Shown: positions 1 through 8,857, counted from the stretch's first letter. The stretch: DNA of 64,000 bases from Aurantimonas sp. HBX-1 (GCF_021391535.1 NZ_CP090066.1:1501501-1565500), one strand, 5' to 3'. The notes: generated by a model from the letters alone, not told the origin. Made by a program: numbers and translations.

Positions 1-3
1 TAG

Positions 4-291
4 GGCACGATCAACGCCATCCCTCTGCCGGCCGTCTCGCGCATCAATGCACCGGCCGCCGTGGAAAGGTGCGCCGCGCTGGCCGAAACCATAAGTCTTA
101 CGAAGCATGCCGAACTTGCCGAGGCTGTCGTCTCCCTGAACCGTGACCTGGACCTGCCGGCGATCGACGCCCCGCACGGCAGTTTTTCAGCTGTCGCCGA
201 GAGAGCGGTGCTGGATCACTCGGCAGCAACGCTCCCCCGCCCGCTTACGGTGGGCGAGTTACTTGCCGTACTTGAAGAGGCCTGGGCCTGA
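4..291 (+). pseudogene. C-terminal remnant of an iron-containing alcohol dehydrogenase / maleylacetate reductase-like protein
   Basis: The frame reads GTINAIPLPAV right from the window edge, which matches the stretch after the conserved His-Gly of group III Fe-dependent alcohol dehydrogenases. It ends with the family-typical tail PRPLTVGELLAVLEEAW. The codon at 1-3 in this frame is TAG, at the place where the metal-binding His is expected, so the open part cannot continue upstream as one protein. A GTG at 61 could start a 76-residue fragment, but this would lack the nucleotide and metal domains. I read it as a decayed or truncated gene, convergent with the ABC operon. The upstream part lies outside the window, so a frameshift just before it is also possible. 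Confidence 0.45.
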
Positions 292-432
292 GAGACTACG
301 CTCGGAGCCGAACAGCTTCGCATCTTCGTTTCCATTGTTGGGTGAAGCCGGCCTTTGAGGCGCAACTCCGCTTCTGCACCTACTGGATCAGCTTTCACAG
401 ACACGGAGAATCAGTTGCATGCCCGTCCAAGT

Positions 433-1503
433 TCACCTGGCCGGAAGCGGGACAAGATCCGCCACGTGCCAATCGAGGACCACGGGCGATCCGACACGGA
501 TGTCGATACTCGCGCCGCGCTGGACGACGGCCTTCAATTCCCTGCCGGAACAATCGATGAAATATGTACTGGCTCCGCCGGAGAACAGCCGCCGCTCCAC
601 CGTTCCGCTGAGGATGCCTGCCCGGTCGGCAACAGCGCCAACGGCGGGCGCCAGCGGCGAGATCCTCACACGTTCAGGCCGGATCGCGCAGAGCAGGATG
701 CCCGACGTTGCTTCCACCCCGGCGGGCAAGTCGATCAGGGTAGTCTCGTCCAGGCGCAGCCGCCTGCTCTCGATCTCGCCCGCGAGGATGTTCGCGTCGC
801 CGAGGAATGTCGCGGCGAACTCGCTGTTCGGCCGGTCGTAGATCTCTTCAGGAGGACCTTCTTGTACGATGCGCCCGTCCTTCAGGATGCCGATCCGATC
901 GGAGATCGACAGCGCCTCGTCCTGGTCGTGGGTGACGAAGATGGTGGTAACGCCGACCTCGCGCTGGATCCGCTTCAGCTCCACCTGCATGTCGGTGCGC
1001 AGAGCCTTGTCGAGGGCCGACAGCGGTTCGTCGAGGAGCAACACCCGCGGCTTGGTGACGATGGCCCGGGCGAGCGCGACGCGCTGGCGCTGGCCGCCGG
1101 AGAGCTGGTGCGGCCGGCGCTTGGCAAGCGCCCCCAGCTGCACAAGGTCAAGCGCCTCGGCCACCGACCGGCGGACGGCTTCGCCCGTCTCGCCGCGCAC
1201 CTCGAGGCCGAAGGCGACGTTGGCCTCGACGCTCATGTTGGGAAACAGCGCGTAGTTCTGGAACACCATGCCGATGCGCCGCCGGTTCACCGGCACGTTT
1301 TCCACCGCCTCGCCGTCGATGCGGATCGAGCCCTCGTCCGGGAACTCGAAGCCGGCGATCATCCGCAGCAGCGTCGTCTTTCCGGAGCCGGAGGGGCCGA
1401 GCAGGGCATAGAAGCCGCCGTCCTCGAAGGCGATCGAGACGTTGTCCACCGCCTTGTGGGCGCCGAAGGTGAGGCTGACGTTCTGGACTTCGACACGCGC
1501 CAT
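433..1503 (-). CDS. ABC transporter ATP-binding protein, spermidine/putrescine-type (PotA-like)
   Basis: A 356-residue ATPase that should energise the two permeases encoded just upstream. Walker A GPSGSGKTT lies near residues 37-45, the signature LSGGQRQRVALARA near 133-146, Walker B VLLLDEP follows and the H-loop is FVTHDQDEA. The C-terminal third is a TOBE-type regulatory domain (IRPERVRI), as in PotA/UgpC/FbpC importers. The start ATG at 1503 overlaps the TAA of the preceding permease by one base, showing translational coupling. It is the last gene of the operon. The substrate cannot be read from the ATPase; the polyamine-type naming is by family only. Confidence 0.93.
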   Translation of the reverse strand: MARVEVQNVSLTFGAHKAVDNVSIAFEDGGFYALLGPSGSGKTTLLRMIAGFEFPDEGSIRIDGEAVENVPVNRRRIGMVFQNYALFPNMSVEANVAFGLEVRGETGEAVRRSVAEALDLVQLGALAKRRPHQLSGGQRQRVALARAIVTKPRVLLLDEPLSALDKALRTDMQVELKRIQREVGVTTIFVTHDQDEALSISDRIGILKDGRIVQEGPPEEIYDRPNSEFAATFLGDANILAGEIESRRLRLDETTLIDLPAGVEATSGILLCAIRPERVRISPLAPAVGAVADRAGILSGTVERRLFSGGASTYFIDCSGRELKAVVQRGASIDIRVGSPVVLDWHVADLVPLPAR

Positions 1504-2294
1504 TACTGATCGCCTCCAAAGCGAAAAAACCGGGACACGACGAGCATCAGGCTCATGGAGAACACGATGATGATCGTCGAGACGGCGTTGATTTCGGGGG
1601 TGAAGCCCTTGCGGATCGCCGCGTAGATCTCGACCGGCAGCGTCGTCTGGCCGGGCGTCGCGAGAAAATAGGAGACGACGAACTGATCGAAGGAGACCGC
1701 GAAGGCGAAGAGGCCGCCGGCGACGATGCCGGGGGCGATGCAGGGCAGCGTCACCTTGCGGGTCGTCTGCCATGAGCTGGCACCGAGCGAGGCGGCGGCG
1801 TCCTCGAGATCCTTGGAAAAGGTCTGCAGCCGGGCCGAGACGACGATGATGACGTAGGGCAGCGCCAGGGCGACATGGCCGAGCAGGATCGCATGCAGGC
1901 CGCGGCCGATGCCGGTGCCGAAGAAGAAGATCAGCATCGCCGTGCCCGAGATCAGCCAGGGGATGGCGATCGGCGGGAACAGCAGCGCCTGCAGCACCCG
2001 CTTGCCGCGAAACTCGTAGCGGAAGAGAGCGAGCGAGGCGGCCGTGCCGAGGATCGTCGCGAGGATCGTCGTCATCACCGCGATCTTGAGGGAGTTCAGC
2101 GTCGCGGCGATCAGCCCGTCGTTCTGGGTCAGCGCCGCGTACCACTCCGTCGTGCCCTCGAAGGGCAGCTGGTAGAAGGGCGAAGCGTTGAAGGACATCG
2201 CCGCCATGATGACCAGCGGCAGATAGAGGAAGAGAAGGACGAGGCCGATATAGGCGCGGCCGAGGCCGGAGAGGAAGGCGGGGGCGCGGATCAT
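1503..2294 (-). CDS. ABC transporter permease, PotC-like
   Basis: A 263-residue inner-membrane permease with about six hydrophobic segments. The EAA-type loop (LEDAAASLGASSWQTTRKVTLP, central part) contacts the ATPase and is characteristic of the second permease of PotABCD-type importers. The ATG overlaps the TGA of the upstream permease as ATGA, and its stop overlaps the ATPase start, so the three genes are tightly coupled. It forms the channel together with the 2291..3157 product. It is full length for the family and no oddities were seen. The substrate is unknown. Confidence 0.92.
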   Translation of the reverse strand: MIRAPAFLSGLGRAYIGLVLLFLYLPLVIMAAMSFNASPFYQLPFEGTTEWYAALTQNDGLIAATLNSLKIAVMTTILATILGTAASLALFRYEFRGKRVLQALLFPPIAIPWLISGTAMLIFFFGTGIGRGLHAILLGHVALALPYVIIVVSARLQTFSKDLEDAAASLGASSWQTTRKVTLPCIAPGIVAGGLFAFAVSFDQFVVSYFLATPGQTTLPVEIYAAIRKGFTPEINAVSTIIIVFSMSLMLVVSRFFRFGGDQ

Positions 2295-3157
2295 GCGGCT
2301 TTCCTCAGGACCGGGGCCGCGACGAGCAGGATCACGAGCACGACGGCCAGAAGGATGAAGGAGAGGGCGGCGCCGAGCGGCCAGTTGTAGACGGCGGTGA
2401 ACTGGTCCTCGATCACGGTTCCATAGAGCGTGCCGCCGCGCCCACCGAGGATGCGCGGCTCCATGAACGAGCCGACGACCGGGATGAAGATCAGCGCCGA
2501 GCCGGCGAGGACGCCCGGCAGCGCCAGCGGCGCGACGACCCGGCGAAGGGTGGTGAAGCGCGAGGCGCCGAGCGAGCGGGCCGCCTCGATCAGCGCGTCG
2601 TCGATGGCCTGAAGGCTGAGATAGCAGGTCAGCACCATGTAGGGCAGGTACGAGTGGACGAGCCCGATGACGACGGCGGGGTAGGAATACATCAGGTCGA
2701 AGGTGACCTCGAAGGGCAGGACGGCGTTCAGCGCCGTGTCGAGGATGCCGCCCTCGCGCAGCACCATCGACCAGGAGAAGACCCGCACCAGCGAGTTGCT
2801 CCAGAACGGCAGGATGACGAGGAGGAAGATCGCCTCCCGGACCCGGCCCTTGAAGATTTTGGCGAGGACATAGGCGGCGGGAAAGCCGACCAGTACGCAG
2901 ATCAGCGTCACCAGCAGCCCGAGCTGCAGCGAGCGCATGAGCAGCGTCGCATAGAGCGGATCGGAGAAGAACGCCGCGTAGTTCGCAAGCGTCAGCGACG
3001 ACGACTGTTCGCTCGGCGACATCGAGGTCAGGAGCGAGAAATAGACCATCGCCGACAAAGGCAGGAAGATCGCCAGCGTCAGCCAGGCATAGGCGGGCGT
3101 CAGCAGCGGCAGGGCCTTTGCCAGGCCATTCTGTCGTGTCGTGCCGGTGGTGGCCAT
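2291..3157 (-). CDS. ABC transporter permease, PotB-like
   Basis: A 288-residue inner-membrane permease with six predicted membrane spans and an EAA loop (IEAARSLGASRFTTLRRVVAP, central part), the first channel subunit of a PotDBCA-type importer. I chose the ATG at 3157 because GAGGATC lies at good spacing before it; an in-frame ATG at 3166 would add three residues. It follows the solute-binding gene after about 100 bp, and its TGA overlaps the next permease start. The family includes transporters for polyamines, opines, phosphonates and other small cations or zwitterions, so the substrate is open. Confidence 0.91.
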   Translation of the reverse strand: MATTGTTRQNGLAKALPLLTPAYAWLTLAIFLPLSAMVYFSLLTSMSPSEQSSSLTLANYAAFFSDPLYATLLMRSLQLGLLVTLICVLVGFPAAYVLAKIFKGRVREAIFLLVILPFWSNSLVRVFSWSMVLREGGILDTALNAVLPFEVTFDLMYSYPAVVIGLVHSYLPYMVLTCYLSLQAIDDALIEAARSLGASRFTTLRRVVAPLALPGVLAGSALIFIPVVGSFMEPRILGGRGGTLYGTVIEDQFTAVYNWPLGAALSFILLAVVLVILLVAAPVLRKAA

Positions 3158-3260
3158 GATCCTCATCCCTGCCGGCGGCGCTGCCTCGCAGCCTGCCGCT
3201 CGCCTCGATATTCGCCCCGGCCGCCATCGGGTCCGCCTGCGGCCGGGGCGAGGCGCTTCG

Positions 3261-4310
3261 TCAGTTCGCGCCGACCTTCAGGCCCTGCCAGACCTTCAGA
3301 TATTCCTCGCGCTGGGCGTCGGTGACCGGCTCCTGGAACTGGACGCGCTCGGCGACCTCCGGTGCGCCCATGACCTTGCGGTTGAAGCTGTCCTCCGGCA
3401 GCGCCGCGACGGCCCGCTGGCTCGCCGACACCGGCGCGCCGACGCTTTTGTCCCACTCGGTGTAGAACTCGGGCGAGAGCATGTAGTTGATGAACTTCTC
3501 CGCGCCCTCGACATTGGTCGACCCTTGCGGAATGGCGAAGCTGTCGAGCCAGCCGACGGCGCCTTCCTCCGGCACGGCGAGGGAGACCGGCAGGTTGAAC
3601 TTCGTCTTCGCGCGGCCCGCCGAGCCCGACCAGTAGGTGCCGAGGTCGATCTGGTTCGACGCGACCATCTGGTTCCAGTCGTTCTCCGAAGACCAGAAGG
3701 TGCGGATGTTCGGCAGGAGTTCAGTCAGCGACTGCTTGACGGCCTCGATGTCCTGGACGTCGTTGATGCTCTGCCCGGTGGCCAGCGCCCCCAGCTGGAT
3801 CGCCTCGACGGCGTCGTCGCGGATCGTCACGCGGCCCTTGTGGTCGTCCTTCCACATCTCCTTGATGGAGGTCGGCGGGGTATCGAAGGCCTTGTCGTTG
3901 ATGGCGATGGTGGTCAGGCCCCAAGTCCAGGGCACGCCGTAGGTCTTGCCGTCGACATTGAGCATCTTCGACTGGGCCTGCGCCTCGTTGAGATCGCCGT
4001 AGTTGGCGATCTTGGCGGTGTCGATGGGCTGGACCAGCTTTTCGTCGAGCGCCTGCTGCATGAAGGCGGCGTTGATCATCACGACGTCGTAGAGGCCGGG
4101 ATTGGTCCTGAGCTTCGTCAGCATCTCCTGTTCGGAGTTGAAGAAGTCGTTGACCACCGTGTCGCCGGTCATCTCCTCGAAGGCCTTGGTGGCGAAGGGC
4201 TCGTCGGCGCCGTAGCCCTTCCAGTTGAGGACGTGGAGGTCCTTTGCCATCGCTGTCGTGGCGGAGAGGAGCAGGCCGATGCCTGCGAGGATTGCCGTTG
4301 TCTTGTTCAT
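3261..4310 (-). CDS. Extracellular solute-binding protein, PotD/PotF-like
   Basis: A 349-residue periplasmic binding protein that captures the ligand for the ABC importer downstream. Residues 1-22 form a signal peptide ending in AMA. The mature protein begins KDLHVLNWKGYG, the usual PotD-like N-terminal strand. The ATG at 4310 has GAAAGGAAA upstream; an earlier in-frame ATG at 4346 would put 12 charged residues ahead of the signal peptide and is unlikely. It lies 32 bp after the kinase gene. The catabolic genes ahead of it (glycohydrolase-like enzyme and sugar kinase) suggest that the ligand is a ribosylated or glycosylated small molecule, which is inference. Confidence 0.92.
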   Translation of the reverse strand: MNKTTAILAGIGLLLSATTAMAKDLHVLNWKGYGADEPFATKAFEEMTGDTVVNDFFNSEQEMLTKLRTNPGLYDVVMINAAFMQQALDEKLVQPIDTAKIANYGDLNEAQAQSKMLNVDGKTYGVPWTWGLTTIAINDKAFDTPPTSIKEMWKDDHKGRVTIRDDAVEAIQLGALATGQSINDVQDIEAVKQSLTELLPNIRTFWSSENDWNQMVASNQIDLGTYWSGSAGRAKTKFNLPVSLAVPEEGAVGWLDSFAIPQGSTNVEGAEKFINYMLSPEFYTEWDKSVGAPVSASQRAVAALPEDSFNRKVMGAPEVAERVQFQEPVTDAQREEYLKVWQGLKVGAN

Positions 4311-4342
4311 CGCTGGTTTCCTTTCGGCCGTCTGCGGCCGGT

Positions 4343-5311
4343 TCAATGACCCATGTTCATCGTGCCGGTTCTTTGCCGGTCTTGGTCCGCAAGGGACAGG
4401 AAGCGGATGATCTCGTCGTGGGACGGCCCGCAGGCGCCGCCCTGCCGTGTCACCGAGATCGCCGAGGCGGCATTGGCGTATCTGACCGCATCGGCAGCGG
4501 AGAGGCCGCGGGCGAGGGCCCCGACGAAGGCGCCGACATGGGTGTCGCCGGCGCCGTTGGTGTCGATCGCCGCGACGGTGAAGCCGCGCACTTCGACCGG
4601 CGAAGCCTCGCGCGTCAGGACGTGGGCGCCGTTCTCGCCGTCGCGCAGCACGATGCCGCCCGCGCGCGGCATGCGGCCGGCCAGGATCGCTGCGGCCGCG
4701 TCGAGGCTTGCCTCGCCGCCGGCGATGGCCGCGATCTCGCGCCTGTTGGCGCTCATCCAGCTCGTTCGCGCCAGGGTCCGGGAGAGGGCATCGGCGGGAA
4801 TGTCGGCAACGACCGGGGTCGGATCGAAAATCACCTGAACGCCCTCATCGAGCGCATCGACGAGGGTCAAGACGGCCTCGCGGCTCTCCGGATAGGACAG
4901 GACGTAGCCGCTGACGGCCAGCCAGTCGCCCGCCGCCATCCGCTCGGCAAGGGACTCCAGGCCCTTGGCGTGGGCCTCGGCGCCGGGAAAGGAGACGAAG
5001 GAGCGCTCGGCATCCGGCGTGATCAGCACCACGCAGTTGCCGCTGTCTATGTCTTCGAGCGGCGGCAAGAGGACGTCGATGCCCTCGGCGGCGAGGAACG
5101 CCCGCAGCGCGTCGCCGTCTGGCCCTGTGCCGAGATAGCCGCCGCAGGCGGTGGCAAGGCCGGTGCGGCGCGCCGCCGTCATCATGTTGACGGCGCCGCC
5201 CGGCGACCGGGCAAAGCGCGTCGCCGTCAGCTCGTCCGCCCGCCGGGGCAGGCCGGGAACGTGATAGACATAGTCCATCACCGCGCCGCCGATATGGACG
5301 AGCCGCGCCAT
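4343..5311 (-). CDS. PfkB-family carbohydrate/nucleoside kinase
   Basis: A 322-residue ribokinase-superfamily enzyme. The N-terminal glycine pair and SPGGAVNMM (residues 36-44) form the sugar-binding motif, and DTNGAGDTHVGAF (250-262) is the anion-hole/catalytic motif with base Asp256. PfkB enzymes phosphorylate ribose, nucleosides, fructose-type sugars or pseudouridine. The gene starts 2 bp after the glycohydrolase stop, so the two are almost certainly co-translated. The likely role is to phosphorylate the sugar or nucleoside released by that enzyme, which is inference from context. The exact substrate cannot be told from sequence alone. Confidence 0.9.
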   Translation of the reverse strand: MARLVHIGGAVMDYVYHVPGLPRRADELTATRFARSPGGAVNMMTAARRTGLATACGGYLGTGPDGDALRAFLAAEGIDVLLPPLEDIDSGNCVVLITPDAERSFVSFPGAEAHAKGLESLAERMAAGDWLAVSGYVLSYPESREAVLTLVDALDEGVQVIFDPTPVVADIPADALSRTLARTSWMSANRREIAAIAGGEASLDAAAAILAGRMPRAGGIVLRDGENGAHVLTREASPVEVRGFTVAAIDTNGAGDTHVGAFVGALARGLSAADAVRYANAASAISVTRQGGACGPSHDEIIRFLSLADQDRQRTGTMNMGH

Positions 5312-5313
5312 GG

Positions 5314-6348
5314 TCAGGCCGCTTCCGTCTTCGGCGCAGCGGCGTTCCGAAGGGCGAGGAGACCCTTGGCGAGCCTTGCGGCATGGGCGACGTCGAAGCC
5401 TTCGAGCTCGGCGATCCGGGCGACAGGAAGGCGGGACTGTCCGCTCGCGGCTCCTGCCATGGCGCCCGCGATCGCGCCGATCGTATCGGTATCGCCGCCG
5501 AGATTCGCGGCGATCACGGCGGCGCGCCAGGGATTGCCGTTGGCGGCGGCCACCACCGCGAAGGCGGCCGGGATCGATTCCTGCGAGGCCACCGACGTGC
5601 CGACGAGGTCGATGATCGCCGCAATGGCCGTCTGCTCGTTGACGCCAGAGACCAGCTCGCGGGCCCATTCGATGCGCGCCGCGATGTCCGGCGCGGCTGT
5701 CCAGGCGCCGACATGGCGGGCGGCCCGGGCCGCCTCGATACCGCGCTCGGCCGCCTCGTTCCAGGCCATCCCTTCGACAGCGGCGCTAATCGCCGCGGCG
5801 ACGGCGGAGGCCGAAGCGATGGCGACAGTCGTCGCGTGCGTCGCCGCGCAGCTCTCCTCGATTTTGGCTACCAGCCGGTCGAGTGGATCCACCGGCAACG
5901 TAATACCGACCGGTGCGATGCGCATCGCCGCGCCGTTGGTGGTGCCGTCGCGGCCGGCCTCTTCGGGCGGCGTTCCGGCGCGGATCAGGTCGATCGCCCG
6001 CTTGGTCGAGGGCCCTAGGAGGTCGTAGCTGCCGCGTGCCTTAACGTCGGCCTCCCAGGCGAGCAGGCGGTCGACCCAGGAACCATGGTCGAAGCGCTCG
6101 GGGCTTTCCAACAGCTGCTCGGCCAGCAGCAGCGTCTGCTCGGTGTCGTCGGTGACCATGCCGGCGGGCAGCCCCCGCGAGACCGGATGATCGTCGCTCG
6201 GCGGGACGAACTGCTCGACATAGCCGTAGCGCCGACGGATTTCGTCCGGCGACAGCAGCTGCGTGGGCATGCCCAGCGCATCGCCGAGCGCGCCGCCGAC
6301 GAGAGCTCCCATGGCGCGGTCGAATTGCTGGTCGTTGGCGTCGGCCAT
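5314..6348 (-). CDS. ADP-ribosylglycohydrolase (DraG) family protein
   Basis: A 344-residue protein of the DraG/crystallin-J1 fold. The dinuclear metal motifs are present: GALGDALGMP (19-28), TDDTE (66-70), NGAAMR (139-143) and GGDTDTIGAI (284-293), giving ligands Thr66, Asp67, Asp68, Asp286 and Asp288. Family members remove ADP-ribose from protein side chains or hydrolyse related N-ribosides. Here it sits in an operon with a PfkB kinase and an importer rather than with nitrogenase-control genes, so a metabolic ribosidase role is more likely than reversal of protein ADP-ribosylation. Start ATG lies 1 bp beyond the regulator's stop. Confidence 0.9.
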   Translation of the reverse strand: MADANDQQFDRAMGALVGGALGDALGMPTQLLSPDEIRRRYGYVEQFVPPSDDHPVSRGLPAGMVTDDTEQTLLLAEQLLESPERFDHGSWVDRLLAWEADVKARGSYDLLGPSTKRAIDLIRAGTPPEEAGRDGTTNGAAMRIAPVGITLPVDPLDRLVAKIEESCAATHATTVAIASASAVAAAISAAVEGMAWNEAAERGIEAARAARHVGAWTAAPDIAARIEWARELVSGVNEQTAIAAIIDLVGTSVASQESIPAAFAVVAAANGNPWRAAVIAANLGGDTDTIGAIAGAMAGAASGQSRLPVARIAELEGFDVAHAARLAKGLLALRNAAAPKTEAA

Positions 6349-6349
6349 G

Positions 6350-7072
6350 TCAGAACTCTCGATGCAAGGCGAAGTGGGTGGGATTGAGCAGGCTGGTGAT
6401 GTGCTCCATCACGCGGCCTTCGCGGGTGCGGATGACGCGACGGGTGCGCAGGAACATCGCCCCTGGCGCGCAGCCGATGATGCCCGCGTCCTCCGCCCCA
6501 AGGGGCACGACATCGATCCACTCCTCCCCGTGGTCGGGGTGAAGCCCGGCCTCGCGCAGCGTCGCATGCAGCGAGCCATCGCGCAGGCCCTTCACCGGTA
6601 GGGCCTCAATCTCGGCCATCATCGGGATGCGGGAGTGTTCGATAGAGATCGCATGGCCGTCCACGGCATGGGTGCGGATACGGTCGAGCGCGATGAATTC
6701 GGAACTGCCCAAGCCGAGCTTCTCGGCCAGGGCGGGGTCCGAGACGATCTCCAGGCGCAGCGTCCTTGTAAGGGCGTTGGCGCCAGCCTTTTCTAGCGCC
6801 TTGGTCCAGCCGGCCTCGTCGGCGACGACGTTGCCGTCGAAGGTGACGAAGGAGCCAATGCCGACGCTGGTGGTGATTAGGCCGCGGCGCGCCAGTTCGC
6901 TGAGGCTCTTGCGGACGGTCGAACGGCTGACCGAGAAGCGTCGCACCAACTCGTTCTCGCTCTGCAGCTGGTCGCCATGGGCGAGCTGGCCGGAGCGGAT
7001 CTCCTTTTCCAGGATCCGGGCGATCTTTTCCGGCTTACCGGAAGCGACCGCGGAGGAAGCGAGCATCCGCAT
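6350..7072 (-). CDS. GntR-family transcriptional regulator, HutC/UTRA type
   Basis: A 240-residue regulator. The N-terminal winged helix contains SENELVRRFSVSRSTVRKSLSEL around residues 38-60 (central part), the classic GntR recognition helix. The remainder is a UTRA ligand-binding domain, ending with VIRTREGRVMEHITSLLNP-like residues. It is the first gene of the DraG-PfkB-ABC operon and probably represses its own operon until the imported ligand or a product is present. ATG at 7072 is preferred to an adjoining GTG at 7075. An inverted repeat abuts the start (7077..7097) and may be its operator. Confidence 0.9.
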   Translation of the reverse strand: MRMLASSAVASGKPEKIARILEKEIRSGQLAHGDQLQSENELVRRFSVSRSTVRKSLSELARRGLITTSVGIGSFVTFDGNVVADEAGWTKALEKAGANALTRTLRLEIVSDPALAEKLGLGSSEFIALDRIRTHAVDGHAISIEHSRIPMMAEIEALPVKGLRDGSLHATLREAGLHPDHGEEWIDVVPLGAEDAGIIGCAPGAMFLRTRRVIRTREGRVMEHITSLLNPTHFALHREF

Positions 7073-7076
7073 CACT

Positions 7077-7097
7077 GTATGAACCTGTTCAACATAC
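7077..7097. promoter_or_regulatory. Candidate operator of the GntR-led ABC operon
   Basis: The outer half-sites GTATG and CATAC are inverted, and an inner GAAC/GTTC pair shares the same centre. The element lies immediately before the regulator start, where a bound repressor would block the start of transcription or translation. A TTGACA (-35-like) lies at 7140..7135 on minus, but the matching -10 is weak. Assignment to this GntR protein is inference. Confidence 0.45.
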
Positions 7098-7291
7098 TTG
7101 TCTGGACCTGTACTTTTTAGGATCAGGTTCGGCTTGTCAATGGGTAGGTTGCGGGGATCCTCCGGTCATCCGTGACCCGGCGCATCGCGTGCCTGGCCAG
7201 CCGGAATGAAGCAAGGCCGTCGACCAGGAGTTCCGCATCGGCTGCATCTTCTGGCTCGCGCTTGCCGGATCACAGGAACTCGCCGGAAAGC

Positions 7292-7322
7292 AAAAGAGGG
7301 CCGCGCCGGAGCGCGAGCCTCT
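7292..7322 (-). terminator. Rho-independent terminator after the SSS symporter gene
   Basis: On the minus strand AGAGG-cTCGCGC pairs with GCGCG-CCTCT around a 4-base loop and is followed by TTTT. It lies 42 bp beyond the symporter stop and would close the nicE-to-symporter transcription unit. Confidence 0.65.
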
Positions 7323-7363
7323 GCATCCTTTGGCCGGCGAAGCCTCGCCGGATGTCCGCTCGA

Positions 7364-8857
7364 TCAAGCGGCGGCGGGTCGGCCCGAGAGGGCCGGCGTG
7401 CGCAGCGAGGAGTCGGCGGTGGCGATGAAGTCCTCAGCGAGGTCGGTCCGGCTGCGCGTCGCAAGGCTCACGCCGACGAACAGAGCGGCCGAGACCGGGA
7501 AGCCGAGAATGCCGGCGTTCAGCCCAAGGATCGAATTACCGGTGAGATACATCGCGACGACGAAGATGCCGCCGCCGACAATCGAGGCCAGTGCCCCGGC
7601 GGCGGTGCCGCGCTTCCAGAAGAACGCGCCGACGATCGCCGGAACGATGACCACGAGGCCGGTCGAGGCGGCGACCGCGAGGACAGCGATCAGGCTGAAC
7701 TGCATGGCGGCAAAGCCCAGCGCGATCAGCGAGATGATCGGGATGATCACCTTGCCGATCATCAGCTGCTTGCGGTCGTCGGTGCGGGTCGCGACATTGG
7801 CGTAGACGTCGCGGGCGACCATCGAGGACAGCGTCAGGAGGATCGAGTCGATCGTCGAGACGGCCGCCGCCAGGATGCCGACCATGACGACGACGCCGAG
7901 CACCGGCGGCACGAAGTCCGAAGCGAGAAGCGTCGAGGTGGCGAGATCGGCATTGGCGAGATCGGGGAAGGCGACATAGGCCGAGAAGCCCCAGAGCACC
8001 GACACCAGCGTGTAGACGAAGCCGAAGGCGAGGAAGATCATCAGCATCCGCCGCAGCGCGCCGAGCGAGGCGGGCATGAACAGGCGCTGGGAGACCTGCG
8101 GGTTGGAGATCGCGAAGAAGAACCACGGGATCGTCAGGCCGAGGAAGGTGGTGAAAGAGAACAGGCCCGGGCCGGGAACCGTCAGCATCGCCGGGTTTCG
8201 CTCCGCCACCGCGTCAAACACCGCCGTGAAGCCGCCGAGCTCGGCGACAACGAAGCCGACAACCGAGACCGAGGCGACGATCATCACCAGCGCCTGCAGG
8301 CTGTCGGTCCACATCACCGAGCGGATGCCGGCGATGTAGGAGAAGGCGATGGCGAGCACCGTGGCGACGATGATGCCGGCGCCGAAGGAGATCGCCCCGT
8401 CGCTCATGCCGGACAACAGGTAGCCGACGCCGGCCAGCTGCACGGCCGAGTAGGGGATCAGGAAGATGCAGCTCGCCACCGCGGCGGCCATCGCCACCCA
8501 GCGGCTGCCATAGCGCACGCCGAGCATCTCGGAGGGCGTCACGAAGCCGTATTTCTTGCCGACGGCCCAGAAACGCGGGCCGAAGATCGCCACCAGCGAG
8601 ACGCCGGCGAAATAGACGATCTCGAAGCCGAGGGCGCCGACGCCGCCCTTGTAGGTGAGGCCGGCGAGGCCGACCATCATGAAGGCCGAATAGGTCGTCG
8701 CCGAATAGGAGAGGGCCGAGACGAGGCCGCCCATCGAGCGCCCGCCGATGAAGTAGTCGGACATGGTGGCGGCCGAGCCGGACCGTGACATGTAGGCGAC
8801 GATGACGGAGGCGACGATGTAGATCGCGACGCCGACGAGGATGAGGGTGGTGGTCAC
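7364..8857 (-). CDS. Sodium:solute symporter (SSS) family permease, probably for nicotinate or a related acid
   Basis: A 497-residue membrane protein with about 13 hydrophobic segments. The N-terminal SDYFIGGRSMGG (33-44) and the segment SALSYSATTYSAFMMVG-like (47-63) are typical of the SSS family (PutP, PanF, monocarboxylate permeases). Its GTG start overlaps the stop of the small membrane protein before it as GTGA, an arrangement seen for SSS permeases that carry a small partner. It is the last gene on the minus-strand nic side. No NicT-type MFS carrier occurs in the locus, so this is the best candidate for substrate uptake. The substrate is inference. Confidence 0.9.
   Translation of the reverse strand: MTTTLILVGVAIYIVASVIVAYMSRSGSAATMSDYFIGGRSMGGLVSALSYSATTYSAFMMVGLAGLTYKGGVGALGFEIVYFAGVSLVAIFGPRFWAVGKKYGFVTPSEMLGVRYGSRWVAMAAAVASCIFLIPYSAVQLAGVGYLLSGMSDGAISFGAGIIVATVLAIAFSYIAGIRSVMWTDSLQALVMIVASVSVVGFVVAELGGFTAVFDAVAERNPAMLTVPGPGLFSFTTFLGLTIPWFFFAISNPQVSQRLFMPASLGALRRMLMIFLAFGFVYTLVSVLWGFSAYVAFPDLANADLATSTLLASDFVPPVLGVVVMVGILAAAVSTIDSILLTLSSMVARDVYANVATRTDDRKQLMIGKVIIPIISLIALGFAAMQFSLIAVLAVAASTGLVVIVPAIVGAFFWKRGTAAGALASIVGGGIFVVAMYLTGNSILGLNAGILGFPVSAALFVGVSLATRSRTDLAEDFIATADSSLRTPALSGRPAAA

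Noticed and set aside
355..1509. Long open frame on plus strand opposite the ABC ATPase gene
   Set aside because: It is the antisense of a gene with clear Walker motifs; its protein is rich in Arg, Asp and His with no recognisable domain, a usual effect of high GC.
3141..4349. Open frame on plus opposite the solute-binding protein gene
   Set aside because: The minus strand encodes a clear PotD-like protein with signal peptide and ribosome site; the plus frame is a shadow.
7172..8788. A 538-codon frame on plus opposite the SSS symporter
   Set aside because: It is extremely rich in Arg, Asp, Glu and Gly and is the antisense of a membrane protein with normal SSS motifs.
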